DNA of 64,000 nucleotides from Gammaproteobacteria bacterium. GTDB lineage: Bacteria; Pseudomonadota; Gammaproteobacteria; Pseudomonadales; Pseudohongiellaceae. The DNA lies in the NCBI GenBank assembly GCA_041395725.1, contig JAWKZW010000001.1, forward strand, positions 3,540,501 to 3,604,500, given 5' to 3'. Shown here piece after piece: positions 51,218 through 60,486 of the stretch (positions within the stretch are counted from its first letter, which is position 1; every line of letters starts with the position of its first letter). Position numbers and translations under genes: made by a program. A model generated the notes under the pieces. That model did no database searches, was not told where the DNA came from, and was given only the letters and a program-made list of their open reading frames with translations.

Positions 51218-51868
51218 ATGTGTGGGCGTTATTCTAACCACGTGAAATCCATGCTGGACTGGTCCGCCCTGTTAGGGGACTGGCCAGAGCAGGTCCCGGA
51301 AAGTCATAATGTCGCTCCCGGTCAGCTGATCGCCGGGTTCACTCACACAGGCGGTCTGGGCCTGCGCTGGGGACTGATCCCCCCCTGGTCTGAAGAAGCC
51401 TCAAGCAAGTACGCGACCTTTAACGCGCGCCTGGAAACTGTCGCTCAAAAACCTGCCTTCCGCCATGCCTGGCGACAGGGGAACCGGTGCCTTATTCCGG
51501 CACTTGGCTACTTCGAGTGGAAAACCGACAAGTCCGGGAAACAACCTTATTTTATCTGCCGTACCGATGGTCAGCCTTTGCTGTTTGCCGGGCTTTATGA
51601 ACCGTGTCGTGATGCCATACCGGCCTCCTGCACCTTGCTGACCCGCCCGGCACGAGAAGACCTGGTGGTTATTCACCCACGCATGCCGGTCACTCTGTCA
51701 CTTGAAGATGGCCGTGACTGGTTGGGGATGGAAGTTGAATCCGGGCGCAGTCTGTTGGAAAAACCTGTGACGCTGGGGATTCAGAGTTTTCCGGTGAGCA
51801 GGCGGGTCAATAATGCCAGAAATGAAGGAGACGACCTGGTGCAGGCGGTCGAGTTGAACGGGCCCTAG
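51218..51868 (+). CDS. SRAP domain protein (YedK/HMCES family)
   Basis: A 216-residue SRAP protein that forms a stable thiazolidine cross-link with abasic sites in single-stranded DNA. Start 51218 is required because catalytic Cys2 must be exposed after Met removal (MCGRYS). Other active-site residues are Asn69 (FNARLETV), Glu100 (GYFEW) and His in VVIHPRMPV. It shields replication-fork AP sites. A longer frame to 51191 would bury Cys2 and is rejected. Confidence 0.92.
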   Translation: MCGRYSNHVKSMLDWSALLGDWPEQVPESHNVAPGQLIAGFTHTGGLGLRWGLIPPWSEEASSKYATFNARLETVAQKPAFRHAWRQGNRCLIPALGYFEWKTDKSGKQPYFICRTDGQPLLFAGLYEPCRDAIPASCTLLTRPAREDLVVIHPRMPVTLSLEDGRDWLGMEVESGRSLLEKPVTLGIQSFPVSRRVNNARNEGDDLVQAVELNGP

Positions 51869-52000
51869 GAGTCGTTGCAAGTCCTGGCTGGCCCTGACGC
51901 GGGCGAAGTATTCGACAACAGGTTACCGGGTTGGCAGATCCGGGATTGCCTGTCTGTGTTATGATCTCCAGCCTATCCACGTCTTAGGGTGAAAGCAGCA

Positions 52001-53071
52001 ATGGGTGTTACAGAATACGCCGCTGACCGAGAGCTGGTCCGGAAGCATCTGGATGCAGTCAATATATCAGCACCGCTAGATGCCGCCGCCGCCGAGGCCT
52101 ATCGCGACAAGATCAAGGCATTGCTGAAAGCCCGCAATGCAGTGATCGTGGCCCATTACTACACTGATGGTGTGTTACAGGATCTGGCGGACGAAACCGG
52201 CGGCTTCGTTGGTGATTCCCTGGAAATGGCCCGCTTTGGCAGTGAGGCCGATGCCGATATCCTGGTGGTCGTGGGGGTGCGCTTCATGGGCGAGACAGCC
52301 AAGATCCTGGCGCCGGATAAAAAGGTACTCATGCCCACATTGGAGGCAACCTGTTCACTGGACATTGCCTGCCCCATCGATCAGTTTTCCGCTTTTTGCG
52401 ATGCCAATCCGGACCGTACCGTAGTGGTTTACGCCAATACCTCGGCTGCCGTTAAGGCGCGTTCAGACTGGGTCGTGACTTCCAGCATCGGTCTGGACGT
52501 AGTGGAGCATCTGGTGGATCAGGGGGAGAAGATTATCTGGGCGCCGGACAAACATCTAGGTTCATATATTCGCGAGAAAACCGGTGCCGACATGCTACTG
52601 TGGGATGGTGCCTGTATTGTGCACGAGGAATTCAAGTTTCGCGGCTTACAGGACATGCGCAAGCTTTACCCGCAGGCAGCGGTGCTGGCCCACCCGGAAT
52701 CCCCGAAAGCGGTGCTTGAAATCGCTGACTTCGTCGGCTCCACGTCGCAGATGATCAAGGCCGCGCAACAATTGCCCAATGACATTTTTATCGTCGCCAC
52801 AGACAAGGGAATATTTCACCGTATGCGGCAACTGGTGCCGGATACGACGTTTATCGCGGCACCTACCGTGGGCACCGGCGCTACCTGCCGCAGTTGTGCG
52901 CACTGCCCCTGGATGGCGATGAATTCACTGCCACGACTGCACGACGCCCTGAGAGACGGGAGCCAGGAAGTGTTGGTGGACCGGGTGCTGGGGGAGCGGG
53001 CCATGCGACCTTTGCAGCGCATGCTTGATTTCGCCAAGGAACAACAGCTGTCGCCCCGTGCAGGGGCCTGA
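52001..53071 (+). CDS. nadA: Quinolinate synthase NadA
   Basis: A 356-residue [4Fe-4S] enzyme that condenses iminoaspartate with DHAP to quinolinate for NAD. Conserved Cys residues occur in TLEATCSLDIACP, LLWDGACIVHE and GTGATCRSCAHCPWMAMNS; the family stretch AVIVAHYYTDGVLQDLADETGG is at the N-terminus. ATG 52001 (MGVTEYAADREL) is preferred; GTG 51989 lies inside the AGGG that serves as ribosome binding site. It is monocistronic; nadB and nadC are elsewhere. Confidence 0.95.
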   Translation: MGVTEYAADRELVRKHLDAVNISAPLDAAAAEAYRDKIKALLKARNAVIVAHYYTDGVLQDLADETGGFVGDSLEMARFGSEADADILVVVGVRFMGETAKILAPDKKVLMPTLEATCSLDIACPIDQFSAFCDANPDRTVVVYANTSAAVKARSDWVVTSSIGLDVVEHLVDQGEKIIWAPDKHLGSYIREKTGADMLLWDGACIVHEEFKFRGLQDMRKLYPQAAVLAHPESPKAVLEIADFVGSTSQMIKAAQQLPNDIFIVATDKGIFHRMRQLVPDTTFIAAPTVGTGATCRSCAHCPWMAMNSLPRLHDALRDGSQEVLVDRVLGERAMRPLQRMLDFAKEQQLSPRAGA

Positions 53072-53210
53072 ATCGATTCGCTTTCTGATCGAGTCGATCG
53101 AGGCTTATGACTGGCAGGCAGCCCGCTCATAGTAAGACAGTGGTTTCCGTGGGCTCAGCCGGCTCATGGCCAGCAGGCTTTCAGCCAGCTGATTCTCATC
53201 CGGCTGGCGC

Positions 53211-54677
53211 TTAACCCGCCAACTCTGCCTCGAGAGCCTGGATATCCCTGATCCGTTGCCGTACCGCGGCGACTACGGCACCATTGGAGGGTTTTTCCGA
53301 TTCGATGCTCAAGGCAAACTGCAGTTGCTCTCTTGCCCTGCGAAAATCCCCGATCAGCACGTAATACTCGGCCCGGGCCTGGTGGACTTTGCTGATGTTG
53401 CCAGCCTGCCCCTGAGTTTCCGCAATCAGATACCAGAGCGAATAGTCTTCCGGGCGGGTCTTGGCGTGATCTTCAAGCAGTCGGGTAGCTTCCTGATACT
53501 GTCGTGACTCGATCAGGGCATCGGCATAGGCCATGGTAAGCGGGTGATTGCCCGGGTTGATGGTCAGATGTCGCTGCAAGAAATTCAGCGCTTGACCGGC
53601 TTCGTTCTGAGCTGTCAGGAACTCCGCCAGCGTCACTGCATAACTGATGCGATTTGGATCCTTGTCGAGCAGGGGTGTGAGCGTGTCGATTGCCATGCGG
53701 TTGTTACCGGCTTCCGAATAAGCCATAGCCAGTCCGTACTGGGCGCCATCCTGTGCGACCTCCGTGGTCGCCGCCTGAAGCAGGCGCTGATATTCAATGA
53801 TGGCGTCTTCCTTGTTCGGCGCGTAATGGGTGACCACCCGGGCGCGCATCAGGAGATATTCCAGATGCTCGGGATAGGGACGCTGGGGGTAGCGTGAGGC
53901 CCGTCCGCGGCTGTCGGCAATACGGGACTCCGTTACCGGGTGCGATAACAGAAATTCCGGTGGTCGGGTACCGTAGCGGTTGGCGGAAGCCAGGCGCTGA
54001 AAGAGTGCCGGCATGGTGTAAGGGTCGTAGCCTGCATCGAACAGGGTCTTGATGCCGACCCGGTCGGCTTCCGCCTCATTGCTGCGGCTGAAGCGAAGCT
54101 GGTTCTCGATAGCCCGGCCCTGGGTTGCCATCAGCGCTGCCTGCCCGTGTTGTGCATCCGAAGTGGCCATGACCACGATGCTCGCAAGCAGGGCGGCCAT
54201 CTGAGGGACTCGCGCGGTCTCGGCCTGTTCGATCCGGCGGGCAAAATGGCGCTGACTCACGTGCGCCAGCTCGTGAGCAATGACCGAGGCAAATTCTCCC
54301 TCGGTTTCCGCGTTCAGGAACAGGCCGGTGTTGACGCCTATTACACCACCGGGAACCGCAAAGGCATTCAGTATTTCGCTGTCGACAATGATGAAGGCAA
54401 GCCGGTGGTCCCGCAGCTCGCTTCTTGACGCCAGCCGGTAGGACAGGTTTTCCAGGTAATTATTCAGCAGCGGATCGGAAATGGTCGGTGTCGAGCGCCG
54501 CAGAGAGCGTAGAAACTGGCGCCCGAGTCGGTGTTCCTCTTCCATGGTAACGTACCCGGATATCCGGTCGCCCAGGCTGGGCAGGGCATTCTGCCCGTTA
54601 GCCGGGGTCGCCAGCAGGGCGGCTAGCAGCAAGGCGAGGCTGAAACTGGCGGATCTGCGCATAAGCATACTCATCAA
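53211..54677 (-). CDS. bepA: Outer-membrane assembly protease/chaperone BepA
   Basis: A 488-residue periplasmic M48 metalloprotease with a TPR domain. The signal peptide ends near ATPANGQ. The zinc motif HELAH is at residues 135-139 (VIAHELAHVSQRHF), and the third ligand is in SNEAEADRVG. The C-terminal half (about 290-480) is TPR repeats (YGLAMAYSEAGNNRMAIDTLTPLL, QYQEATRLLEDHAKTRPEDYSLW). BepA repairs or degrades stalled LptD/BAM substrates. It is convergent with nadA and divergent from the TusA-like gene. Confidence 0.93.
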   Translation of the reverse strand: MMSMLMRRSASFSLALLLAALLATPANGQNALPSLGDRISGYVTMEEEHRLGRQFLRSLRRSTPTISDPLLNNYLENLSYRLASRSELRDHRLAFIIVDSEILNAFAVPGGVIGVNTGLFLNAETEGEFASVIAHELAHVSQRHFARRIEQAETARVPQMAALLASIVVMATSDAQHGQAALMATQGRAIENQLRFSRSNEAEADRVGIKTLFDAGYDPYTMPALFQRLASANRYGTRPPEFLLSHPVTESRIADSRGRASRYPQRPYPEHLEYLLMRARVVTHYAPNKEDAIIEYQRLLQAATTEVAQDGAQYGLAMAYSEAGNNRMAIDTLTPLLDKDPNRISYAVTLAEFLTAQNEAGQALNFLQRHLTINPGNHPLTMAYADALIESRQYQEATRLLEDHAKTRPEDYSLWYLIAETQGQAGNISKVHQARAEYYVLIGDFRRAREQLQFALSIESEKPSNGAVVAAVRQRIRDIQALEAELAG

Positions 54678-54870
54678 GTCTAGTTGACCGTCACTATCAT
54701 AGAAAAATTCCGTCAGGGCGTTAAGTGAAATGGTCGTTTTTTTGCGTCAATCAATCACTTATGGCGGATTTGCCGGTTCTGACACGGTTCCCGGTCTGAA
54801 ATCCTCGTAAAAGCCCCCTCGCGTTGCGATAAGCTGGGCACAGCGGGGCAAGGATTGGTAAACTACCCCT

Positions 54871-55107
54871 ATGTCAGAATACGAAGCAGACTTGGAGCTG
54901 GATGTCAGCAATTTACAGTGCCCGATGCCATTGCTGAAGGCCAAGCTGGCGCTGAATGGTCTTTCCAGCGACCAGATACTCAAGGTAACAGCCACTGACC
55001 CCGGGTCCGAGAAGGACTTCCACCTGTTCGTCGAACAGAGTGACCACCAGATACTGGACTTCAAAAAGGATGATCAAAGTTATTATTACTGGATCAGGAA
55101 AGGTTGA
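54871..55107 (+). CDS. TusA-family sulfurtransferase-like protein
   Basis: A 78-residue TusA/SirA-fold protein. The motif CPMPLLKAKLAL with the sulfur-carrying Cys is intact, followed by LKVTATDPGSEKDFHLF and the C-terminal YYYWIRKG. Such proteins relay persulfide sulfur, for example to tRNA thiolation or molybdenum enzymes. It precedes perM by 30 bases, an arrangement also seen in Pseudomonas. Confidence 0.88.
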   Translation: MSEYEADLELDVSNLQCPMPLLKAKLALNGLSSDQILKVTATDPGSEKDFHLFVEQSDHQILDFKKDDQSYYYWIRKG

Positions 55108-55137
55108 CGGAATCCCATCTGAAATGACAGACCGCTG

Positions 55138-56220
55138 ATGCGCAAGCTGCTGCACGATTTTTACCAACGCTATTTCCACGATGACGAATCCCTGATTCTG
55201 CTCATCCTGCTGGCTGTGGCGCTGCTGATCCTCTACCTGTTCGGTGACGATCTGGCGCCCTTGTTTGCGGCAATTATTCTCGCTTATCTGATGCAGGGAC
55301 CCATTGCCCGGCTGACGGCGCTGGGGGTTCCCCGGCTCGCTTCCTTTGGTCTCATTTACATGGTTTTCGTTGGCGCGTTTCTCGGCTTGCTGCTGGTCAT
55401 TCTGCCGGCGGTCTGGAATCAGCTCAGCCGCTTGCTGAACGAACTGCCCCGCCTCATCAGCCAGTGGCAGGAGTCGTTGATGCTGCTGCCGGAGTCGTAC
55501 CCCAATCTGTTCACCCAGCAACAGGTGGATGAGCTGGTCAGGAGCGCCCGGGGGGAACTCACGGTGCTGGGCCAGACGGTGGTGTCTTATTCCATCGCCA
55601 GCATTCCCCGGGTGGTGACGCTGGTGATATTCGTAGTCCTGGTGCCGATCCTGGTGTTCTTTGTACTGAAAGACCGTGAGCAGCTGATACGCTGGGCGAC
55701 TAATTTTCTGCCCCGGAACCGTCCCCTGATGATTAAAATCTGGCAGGAGATGGATCTGCAATTGTCCAACTACATCCGCGGTAAAGTGCTGGAGATCTTT
55801 CTGGTGGGGGTGGGTACCTACGTGGTGCTCACACTGATCGGTATAGACTACGCGCTGCTGTTGTCGGTGCTGGTCGGACTGTCTGTCGTCATTCCTTACA
55901 TCGGTGCTACCGTTGTTACGCTGCCGGTCCTGGCGGTAGCCTATGTGCAGTGGGGAATAGGCGGGGAGTTCTATACTGTCGCGGTGGCATACATGGTTAT
56001 TCAGATACTCGATGGCAATGTGCTCGCCCCGATTATATTTTCCGAAACCAATAACCTGCACCCTATAGCAGTCATCGCCGCGGTGCTGGTTTTCGGCGGC
56101 GTCTGGGGTCTGGCCGGCGTGTTCTTCGCCATCCCGCTGGCGACCTTCGTCAAGGCTATTATCAATGCCTGGCCATCGAAGGTACAATCGCTCGCTGCCG
56201 AAGACCCTGACACGGTCTGA
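55138..56220 (+). CDS. perM: PerM/AI-2E-family transporter
   Basis: A 360-residue inner-membrane protein of the UPF0118/AI-2E family with about seven to eight membrane segments (for example residues 19-36, 38-55, 64-87, 150-175 and 205-335). The family motif LFAAIILAYLMQGPIARL is near the N-terminus, and the C-terminal end has the VLVFGGVWGLAGVFFAIPLATFVKAIINA stretch typical of the family. Transport substrates differ among members; none is shown here. A long open frame on the opposite strand is its shadow. Confidence 0.85.
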   Translation: MRKLLHDFYQRYFHDDESLILLILLAVALLILYLFGDDLAPLFAAIILAYLMQGPIARLTALGVPRLASFGLIYMVFVGAFLGLLLVILPAVWNQLSRLLNELPRLISQWQESLMLLPESYPNLFTQQQVDELVRSARGELTVLGQTVVSYSIASIPRVVTLVIFVVLVPILVFFVLKDREQLIRWATNFLPRNRPLMIKIWQEMDLQLSNYIRGKVLEIFLVGVGTYVVLTLIGIDYALLLSVLVGLSVVIPYIGATVVTLPVLAVAYVQWGIGGEFYTVAVAYMVIQILDGNVLAPIIFSETNNLHPIAVIAAVLVFGGVWGLAGVFFAIPLATFVKAIINAWPSKVQSLAAEDPDTV

Positions 56221-56371
56221 CAGGCTGTTGACGGGAATTCTGTAAGTCAGGATGCCCTGAAGTCTGGCGGCAAACTGGTGGGGTAGGTAACCGGCAAGAG
56301 GTCACTGTGGTAGCCGGGGCCGGTCGGCGCAGGGTTACGTGGCCACAGGAAAACAGGACTACGGGGGTAAG

Positions 56372-57268
56372 GTGAGTAGCCAGGAAATAATCAAAGGCAG
56401 CATTGTCGCCATTGTTACACCGATGCATGCGGGTGGGGAAATCGACCTTCCCGCATTTGATCGTCTGCTGCAATGGCATATCGAATCGGGTACCGACTCG
56501 ATTGTCGTGGTAGGTACAACCGGAGAATCTGCCACGCTTACAGTGCAGGAACACTGCAGCCTGGTGGAGCATTGCGTCAAGACAGTCGCCGGTCGCGTGC
56601 CGGTGATCGCTGGCACCGGGTCAAATTCAACAGAAGAAGCCCTGTTTTTCACCGAGTCGGCCAGGCTGCACGGCGCTGACGCCTGCCTGCTGGTGACACC
56701 CTATTACAACAAGCCCAGCCAGGAAGGGCTCTACCAGCACTTCCGCACCATAGCTGAAACCGTCGAAATTCCACAGATCCTGTATAACGTGCCGGGCCGG
56801 ACAGGGTGCGATCTTGCGCCTGAAACAGTTGAGCGGCTGGCACCGTTGGCGAACATCGTTGGTATCAAAGAGGCATCGGGCAGCGTTGCCAGAGGTCTGG
56901 AGCTGATCAAGCGGTGCGGCGACAGCCTGAGCGTTTACAGCGGCGACGATCCCATCGCCATGGAGCTGATGCTGGGTGGCGCCAGTGGGAATATTTCGGT
57001 CACCGCCAATGTCGCTCCGGCCATCATGAGCAGTCTGTGTGCAGCGGCCATGGCCGGCGATCGGGAGACTGCCAGGGCACTGAATGATCGCGTTACTCTG
57101 CTGAACGAACGGCTGTTTCTGGAGTCCAATCCGGTACCCGTCAAATGGGCATTGTATCGGATGGGAATGATCGAACGCGGCATTCGTCTCCCCCTGGTGG
57201 AACTAAACGAAAAATTTCATGACCAAGTAACTGAAGCGCTGCTGGCAGCGGGCATAGAACTGGAGTGA
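56372..57268 (+). CDS. dapA: 4-hydroxy-tetrahydrodipicolinate synthase DapA
   Basis: A 298-residue class I aldolase that starts lysine and diaminopimelate synthesis from aspartate semialdehyde and pyruvate. GTG 56372 (MSSQEIIKGSIVAIVTPM) fits the family N-terminus and has GGGGG upstream; a frame to 56339 is longer than usual. The Schiff-base Lys is in IVGIKEASG, the Tyr in ILYNVPGRTG, and the Thr pair in VVGTTGES. It overlaps bamC by four bases (ATGA). Confidence 0.95.
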   Translation: MSSQEIIKGSIVAIVTPMHAGGEIDLPAFDRLLQWHIESGTDSIVVVGTTGESATLTVQEHCSLVEHCVKTVAGRVPVIAGTGSNSTEEALFFTESARLHGADACLLVTPYYNKPSQEGLYQHFRTIAETVEIPQILYNVPGRTGCDLAPETVERLAPLANIVGIKEASGSVARGLELIKRCGDSLSVYSGDDPIAMELMLGGASGNISVTANVAPAIMSSLCAAAMAGDRETARALNDRVTLLNERLFLESNPVPVKWALYRMGMIERGIRLPLVELNEKFHDQVTEALLAAGIELE

Positions 57269-58341
57269 TGATTCTGACAATGCGAGCTCAAACTGGAAAA
57301 ATACCTGTCCTGGTGATTGTGGCCCTGACGCAGTTTTCCTGCTCCTATCTCACCGGAGACGAGGGGTATTTTCGTGATCGCAAAGGCGATTATCTAGTGG
57401 CACCGGTGGTGCCGGAAATCCGGGTACCAGACAGCCTGGACAGTTATACGCTCGACCAGCTTTATGTCGTTCCCGAAGAGGTAGTCCCAGGTGCCGAGGA
57501 TCTGGTTGGTACTATTCCACGCCCCAAACCGCTGGATACCAATCGACCGGAAGGGGTGGTTATTCGCCGCTTTTCCGGAGAGAACTGGATCGTCATTGCG
57601 GCAGCGCCTGGCCAGGTATGGCCGCGGATAAGGGATTTCTGGACGCAACAGGGGACCGAGCTGGAATATGAAAATCCGGTCGACGGGGTCATGGAGACAG
57701 TCTGGCTCCGCTCTCCGGTCAGCGCCGATGAAAGAGAAAAATACCGGCTTCGCATCGAGCCGGGGATCCATAGCGGCAGCTCGGAAGTGTCTCTGGTGCA
57801 GATCTCCCGTCCTGATTCATCGGTGGGCACCGAGCTGGTCATCTGGCCACAGCTGTCTGAGTCAGAGGACCGGGAGTATGGTCTGTTGCAGGAGATTTCC
57901 CAGTATCTGGCTGACCGGACTGACATTTACAGTTCCTCATCGTCCAGCCTGCTGGCCGGCAGCCTTTCCGGGGACAGCAAGGCAAATCTTATCGAGGATC
58001 GTGGCCTGGGTCCGGTGCTTGAGCTGAGTGTGAGCCTGAATCGGGCCTGGGGGCAGGTGGCCCAGGCGCTAGGCGAAGCAAATCTCACTATCGTCGAACG
58101 GGACCGGGAGAATTCAGTTTTCCAGGTGGAGTTTTCCGGGGCAGCTGCGGAAGAAGATTCCGGCGGCTTTCTGTCCCGGGTATTCGGCGGTGAGGATGGA
58201 GAGGAGTCTACGAATCAGCTGTTTCGGATCAGTCTTGATGCAAGCCGTGATCTGGTGAGAGTGACGGCGCAGCCGATTGGGCAGGAGTCTCTCACCGGGA
58301 TGGAAACCGACCTCTTGCGGTCCATCCTCGCCAACCTCTGA
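57265..58341 (+). CDS. bamC: Outer-membrane assembly lipoprotein BamC
   Basis: A 358-residue BamC/NlpB. Lipobox-like FSCS ends the signal (LVIVALTQFSC, about residue 26). A flexible N-terminal stretch (LVAPVVPEIRVPDSLDSY) binds BamD in E. coli; two helix-grip domains follow (about 95-215 and 245-358, VVIRRFSGENWIVIAAAPGQVWPRIRDFW and VLELSVSLNRAWGQVAQALGEANL). The dapA-bamC order is common. Subunit of the BAM outer-membrane protein insertion machine. Confidence 0.92.
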   Translation: MMILTMRAQTGKIPVLVIVALTQFSCSYLTGDEGYFRDRKGDYLVAPVVPEIRVPDSLDSYTLDQLYVVPEEVVPGAEDLVGTIPRPKPLDTNRPEGVVIRRFSGENWIVIAAAPGQVWPRIRDFWTQQGTELEYENPVDGVMETVWLRSPVSADEREKYRLRIEPGIHSGSSEVSLVQISRPDSSVGTELVIWPQLSESEDREYGLLQEISQYLADRTDIYSSSSSSLLAGSLSGDSKANLIEDRGLGPVLELSVSLNRAWGQVAQALGEANLTIVERDRENSVFQVEFSGAAAEEDSGGFLSRVFGGEDGEESTNQLFRISLDASRDLVRVTAQPIGQESLTGMETDLLRSILANL

Positions 58342-58410
58342 TCGAGTCCGGAACGCACTGTTCCGGGGCTGCCTGGTCAGGGCAGAAATGCTGGACGGGC
58401 CTGCCGGTTT

Positions 58411-58434
58411 TCGCCGCTCCGGGCGGCAGTTTTC
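58411..58434 (+). terminator. Possible weak terminator after bamC
   Basis: GCCGC / GCGGC with a TCCGG loop (58413-58427) followed by AGTTTTCC. A second hairpin, CCGGAAC / GTTCCGG, lies just upstream at 58348-58366. Together they may slow transcription between bamC and rmuC. Confidence 0.4.
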
Positions 58435-58495
58435 CATCAGGCAATTTCTGCAACTCTCTACAGCATCCTTTTGACAGGACCGGAGCATAATCAAC

Positions 58496-59881
58496 ATGCT
58501 GGAACTTCTCCCTTATCTGCTGGTTGCCATGTCTGCAGCCGCGGTTGCTGGACTGATCACCTATCTGCTGGTAAGCAGAAATCTCAATCAGCGGGAACGG
58601 CAGATTGCCGCATTGTCAGAACGTCTGCAGGGTAAGGAAGAGGAATTGCGCACCTTGCAGGGCGAGATTCGTACGCTGGACGAACAATCGTCGGTACTCG
58701 GACAGACCAATACAGGGCTACGCGAGCAGATAGCCAGACTGCAGTCGGAACTCTCTTCAGAACAACAGCGGTTTGCAGAGAAATTCGCCTTACTGGAAGG
58801 GGCGAGAGAGCAGATGAGCCTGCAGTTCAAAGAGTTGGCTAACGAAATCCTGGAGGACAAGAGCAAGCGCTTTACTGTCAGCAATCAGGAAAACATTGCA
58901 CAGATTCTGAAGCCTTTGCAGGAAAAGATTCAGCATTTTGAGAAACGGGTGGAAGAGACCTATGACAAGGAATCCAAGGAGCGTTTTTCCCTGGCACGGG
59001 AAGTCAAGGCTCTGCAGGAGCTCAATACACGTCTGAGCGAGGACGCCGTCAATCTCACCAATGCACTTAAGGGTGACAACAAGACCCAGGGTACCTGGGG
59101 TGAGATGATCCTGGAATCCATTCTGGAAAAGTCCGGGCTGGTGAAGGGCCGGGAGTACGAGATACAGGTCAGTCTGAAAGCTGCAGATGGTAGCCGCAGC
59201 CAGCCGGATGTCATCGTTCACATGCCGGGGTCAAAGGATATTATTATCGACGCCAAGGTCTCCCTGAAAGCCTACGAGGCCTATTGCAATGAGGATGAGC
59301 CGGGCAGGAAGGCGGACCTTCTGCAGCAGCATATCCAGTCGATTCGCAATCACGTGAAGCTGCTTGCCAGCAAGGATTACCAGAATCTGGCCGGGGTCAA
59401 AACGCTGGATTTTATTCTGTTGTTCATGCCGATCGAAGCAGCGTTTTCCGTAGCTGCGCAGCAGGATTCCGAGTTATTCATGAGCGCGTTTGAAAAGAAC
59501 ATTATCATAGTCGGCCCATCAACCCTGCTGACTACTCTGCGGACCGTGCAGAATATCTGGCGCATGGCACAGCAAAACCAGAATGCGCTGGAAATTGCCA
59601 GCCGGGCCGGTGCGCTGTACGACAAATTTGTCGGGTTTGTGGAGGATCTGGAGGACATCGGTGGAAAGATCGACGCTACGCGCCGAAGCTATGATCTGGC
59701 CCATAACAAATTACTGGGCGGTCGCGGCAATCTGATTGGCAGGGTCGAAAAACTCAAGGCGCTGGGTGCGAAGACATCCAAGCAGCACAGCAAAGAAGTC
59801 CTGCAGGCGGCCGATCTCGAGATGCAGCAGGATGCTTTGCCGGGTACCTCTGAGGTTGTCTCAGACGGGGGCGGGGAGTAA
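58496..59881 (+). CDS. rmuC: RmuC-family DNA recombination protein
   Basis: A 461-residue protein: an N-terminal membrane helix (about residues 5-25, PYLLVAMSAAAVAGLITYLL), a long coiled coil (about 30-190) and the RmuC nuclease-like domain (about 190-400, GDNKTQGTWGEMILESILEKSGLVKGREYE, VIVHMPGSKDIIIDAKVSLKAYEAY, FILLFMPIEAAFSVA). The DAKVSL motif belongs to the PD-(D/E)XK-like core. RmuC limits inversions at repeats in E. coli. It is followed closely by miaE. Confidence 0.92.
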   Translation: MLELLPYLLVAMSAAAVAGLITYLLVSRNLNQRERQIAALSERLQGKEEELRTLQGEIRTLDEQSSVLGQTNTGLREQIARLQSELSSEQQRFAEKFALLEGAREQMSLQFKELANEILEDKSKRFTVSNQENIAQILKPLQEKIQHFEKRVEETYDKESKERFSLAREVKALQELNTRLSEDAVNLTNALKGDNKTQGTWGEMILESILEKSGLVKGREYEIQVSLKAADGSRSQPDVIVHMPGSKDIIIDAKVSLKAYEAYCNEDEPGRKADLLQQHIQSIRNHVKLLASKDYQNLAGVKTLDFILLFMPIEAAFSVAAQQDSELFMSAFEKNIIIVGPSTLLTTLRTVQNIWRMAQQNQNALEIASRAGALYDKFVGFVEDLEDIGGKIDATRRSYDLAHNKLLGGRGNLIGRVEKLKALGAKTSKQHSKEVLQAADLEMQQDALPGTSEVVSDGGGE

Positions 59882-59886
59882 CACGG

Positions 59887-60486
59887 ATGGACGAGATACA
59901 TTCCTTTCTGCCCTGCCCGACACCTCAGTCCTGGGTTGATGCCGCGGTCGTCAATCTGGATACGCTGCTTATCGATCACGCCAACTGCGAAAAGAAGGCC
60001 GCGGCCACGGCCATGAACCTGTTGTATCGTCATGTGGACAAGGCGGAGCTGCTGACTGTCATGTCTCGTCTTGCCAGAGAGGAACTGCTGCATTTTCAGC
60101 AGGTAGTGGAATTATTGACCGAACGACAGATCAGCTATCGACGCCTTGGTCCCTCCCGGTATGCTGCCAGTCTGCGCCAGTATATCCAGCACGACGAGCA
60201 AGGTGGTCTGGTGGATATTCTGATAATCGGTGCTCTCGTGGAAGCGCGCTCCTGTGAGCGTTTTGAAAAGCTGATTCCGAGGTTGGATGGCGTGCTGGCC
60301 AAATTTTACCGGGGGCTGGTCAGATCGGAGGCCCGGCATTTTCAGGACTACCTGCGGCTGGCGCGAAAGTACGCGAAAGAGGACATTGAAGCGAGGCTGG
60401 ACTTTTTTCTCTCAATAGAGGCTGACCTGGTGCTTTCCAGTGACACGCAGCTGCGTTTTCACAGCGGCGTTCCCGCCCTTCAGTGA
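59887..60486 (+). CDS. miaE: tRNA 2-methylthio-N6-isopentenyladenosine hydroxylase MiaE
   Basis: A 199-residue diiron monooxygenase that hydroxylates ms2i6A37 in tRNA. Iron ligands are visible in four places: LLIDHANCEKKAAATAM, LAREELLHFQQV, EARSCERFE and RSEARHFQDYL. It lies five bases after rmuC. Its last seven bases overlap the 3' end of the convergent hypothetical gene. The enzyme is oxygen-dependent. Confidence 0.93.
   Translation: MDEIHSFLPCPTPQSWVDAAVVNLDTLLIDHANCEKKAAATAMNLLYRHVDKAELLTVMSRLAREELLHFQQVVELLTERQISYRRLGPSRYAASLRQYIQHDEQGGLVDILIIGALVEARSCERFEKLIPRLDGVLAKFYRGLVRSEARHFQDYLRLARKYAKEDIEARLDFFLSIEADLVLSSDTQLRFHSGVPALQ

Noticed and set aside
54913..56187. A 424-codon open frame on the minus strand opposite perM
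   Set aside because: His/Gln/Arg-rich shadow of the TusA-like and perM genes, with no recognisable domain, signal or ribosome binding site. perM and tusA-like are clear on the plus strand.
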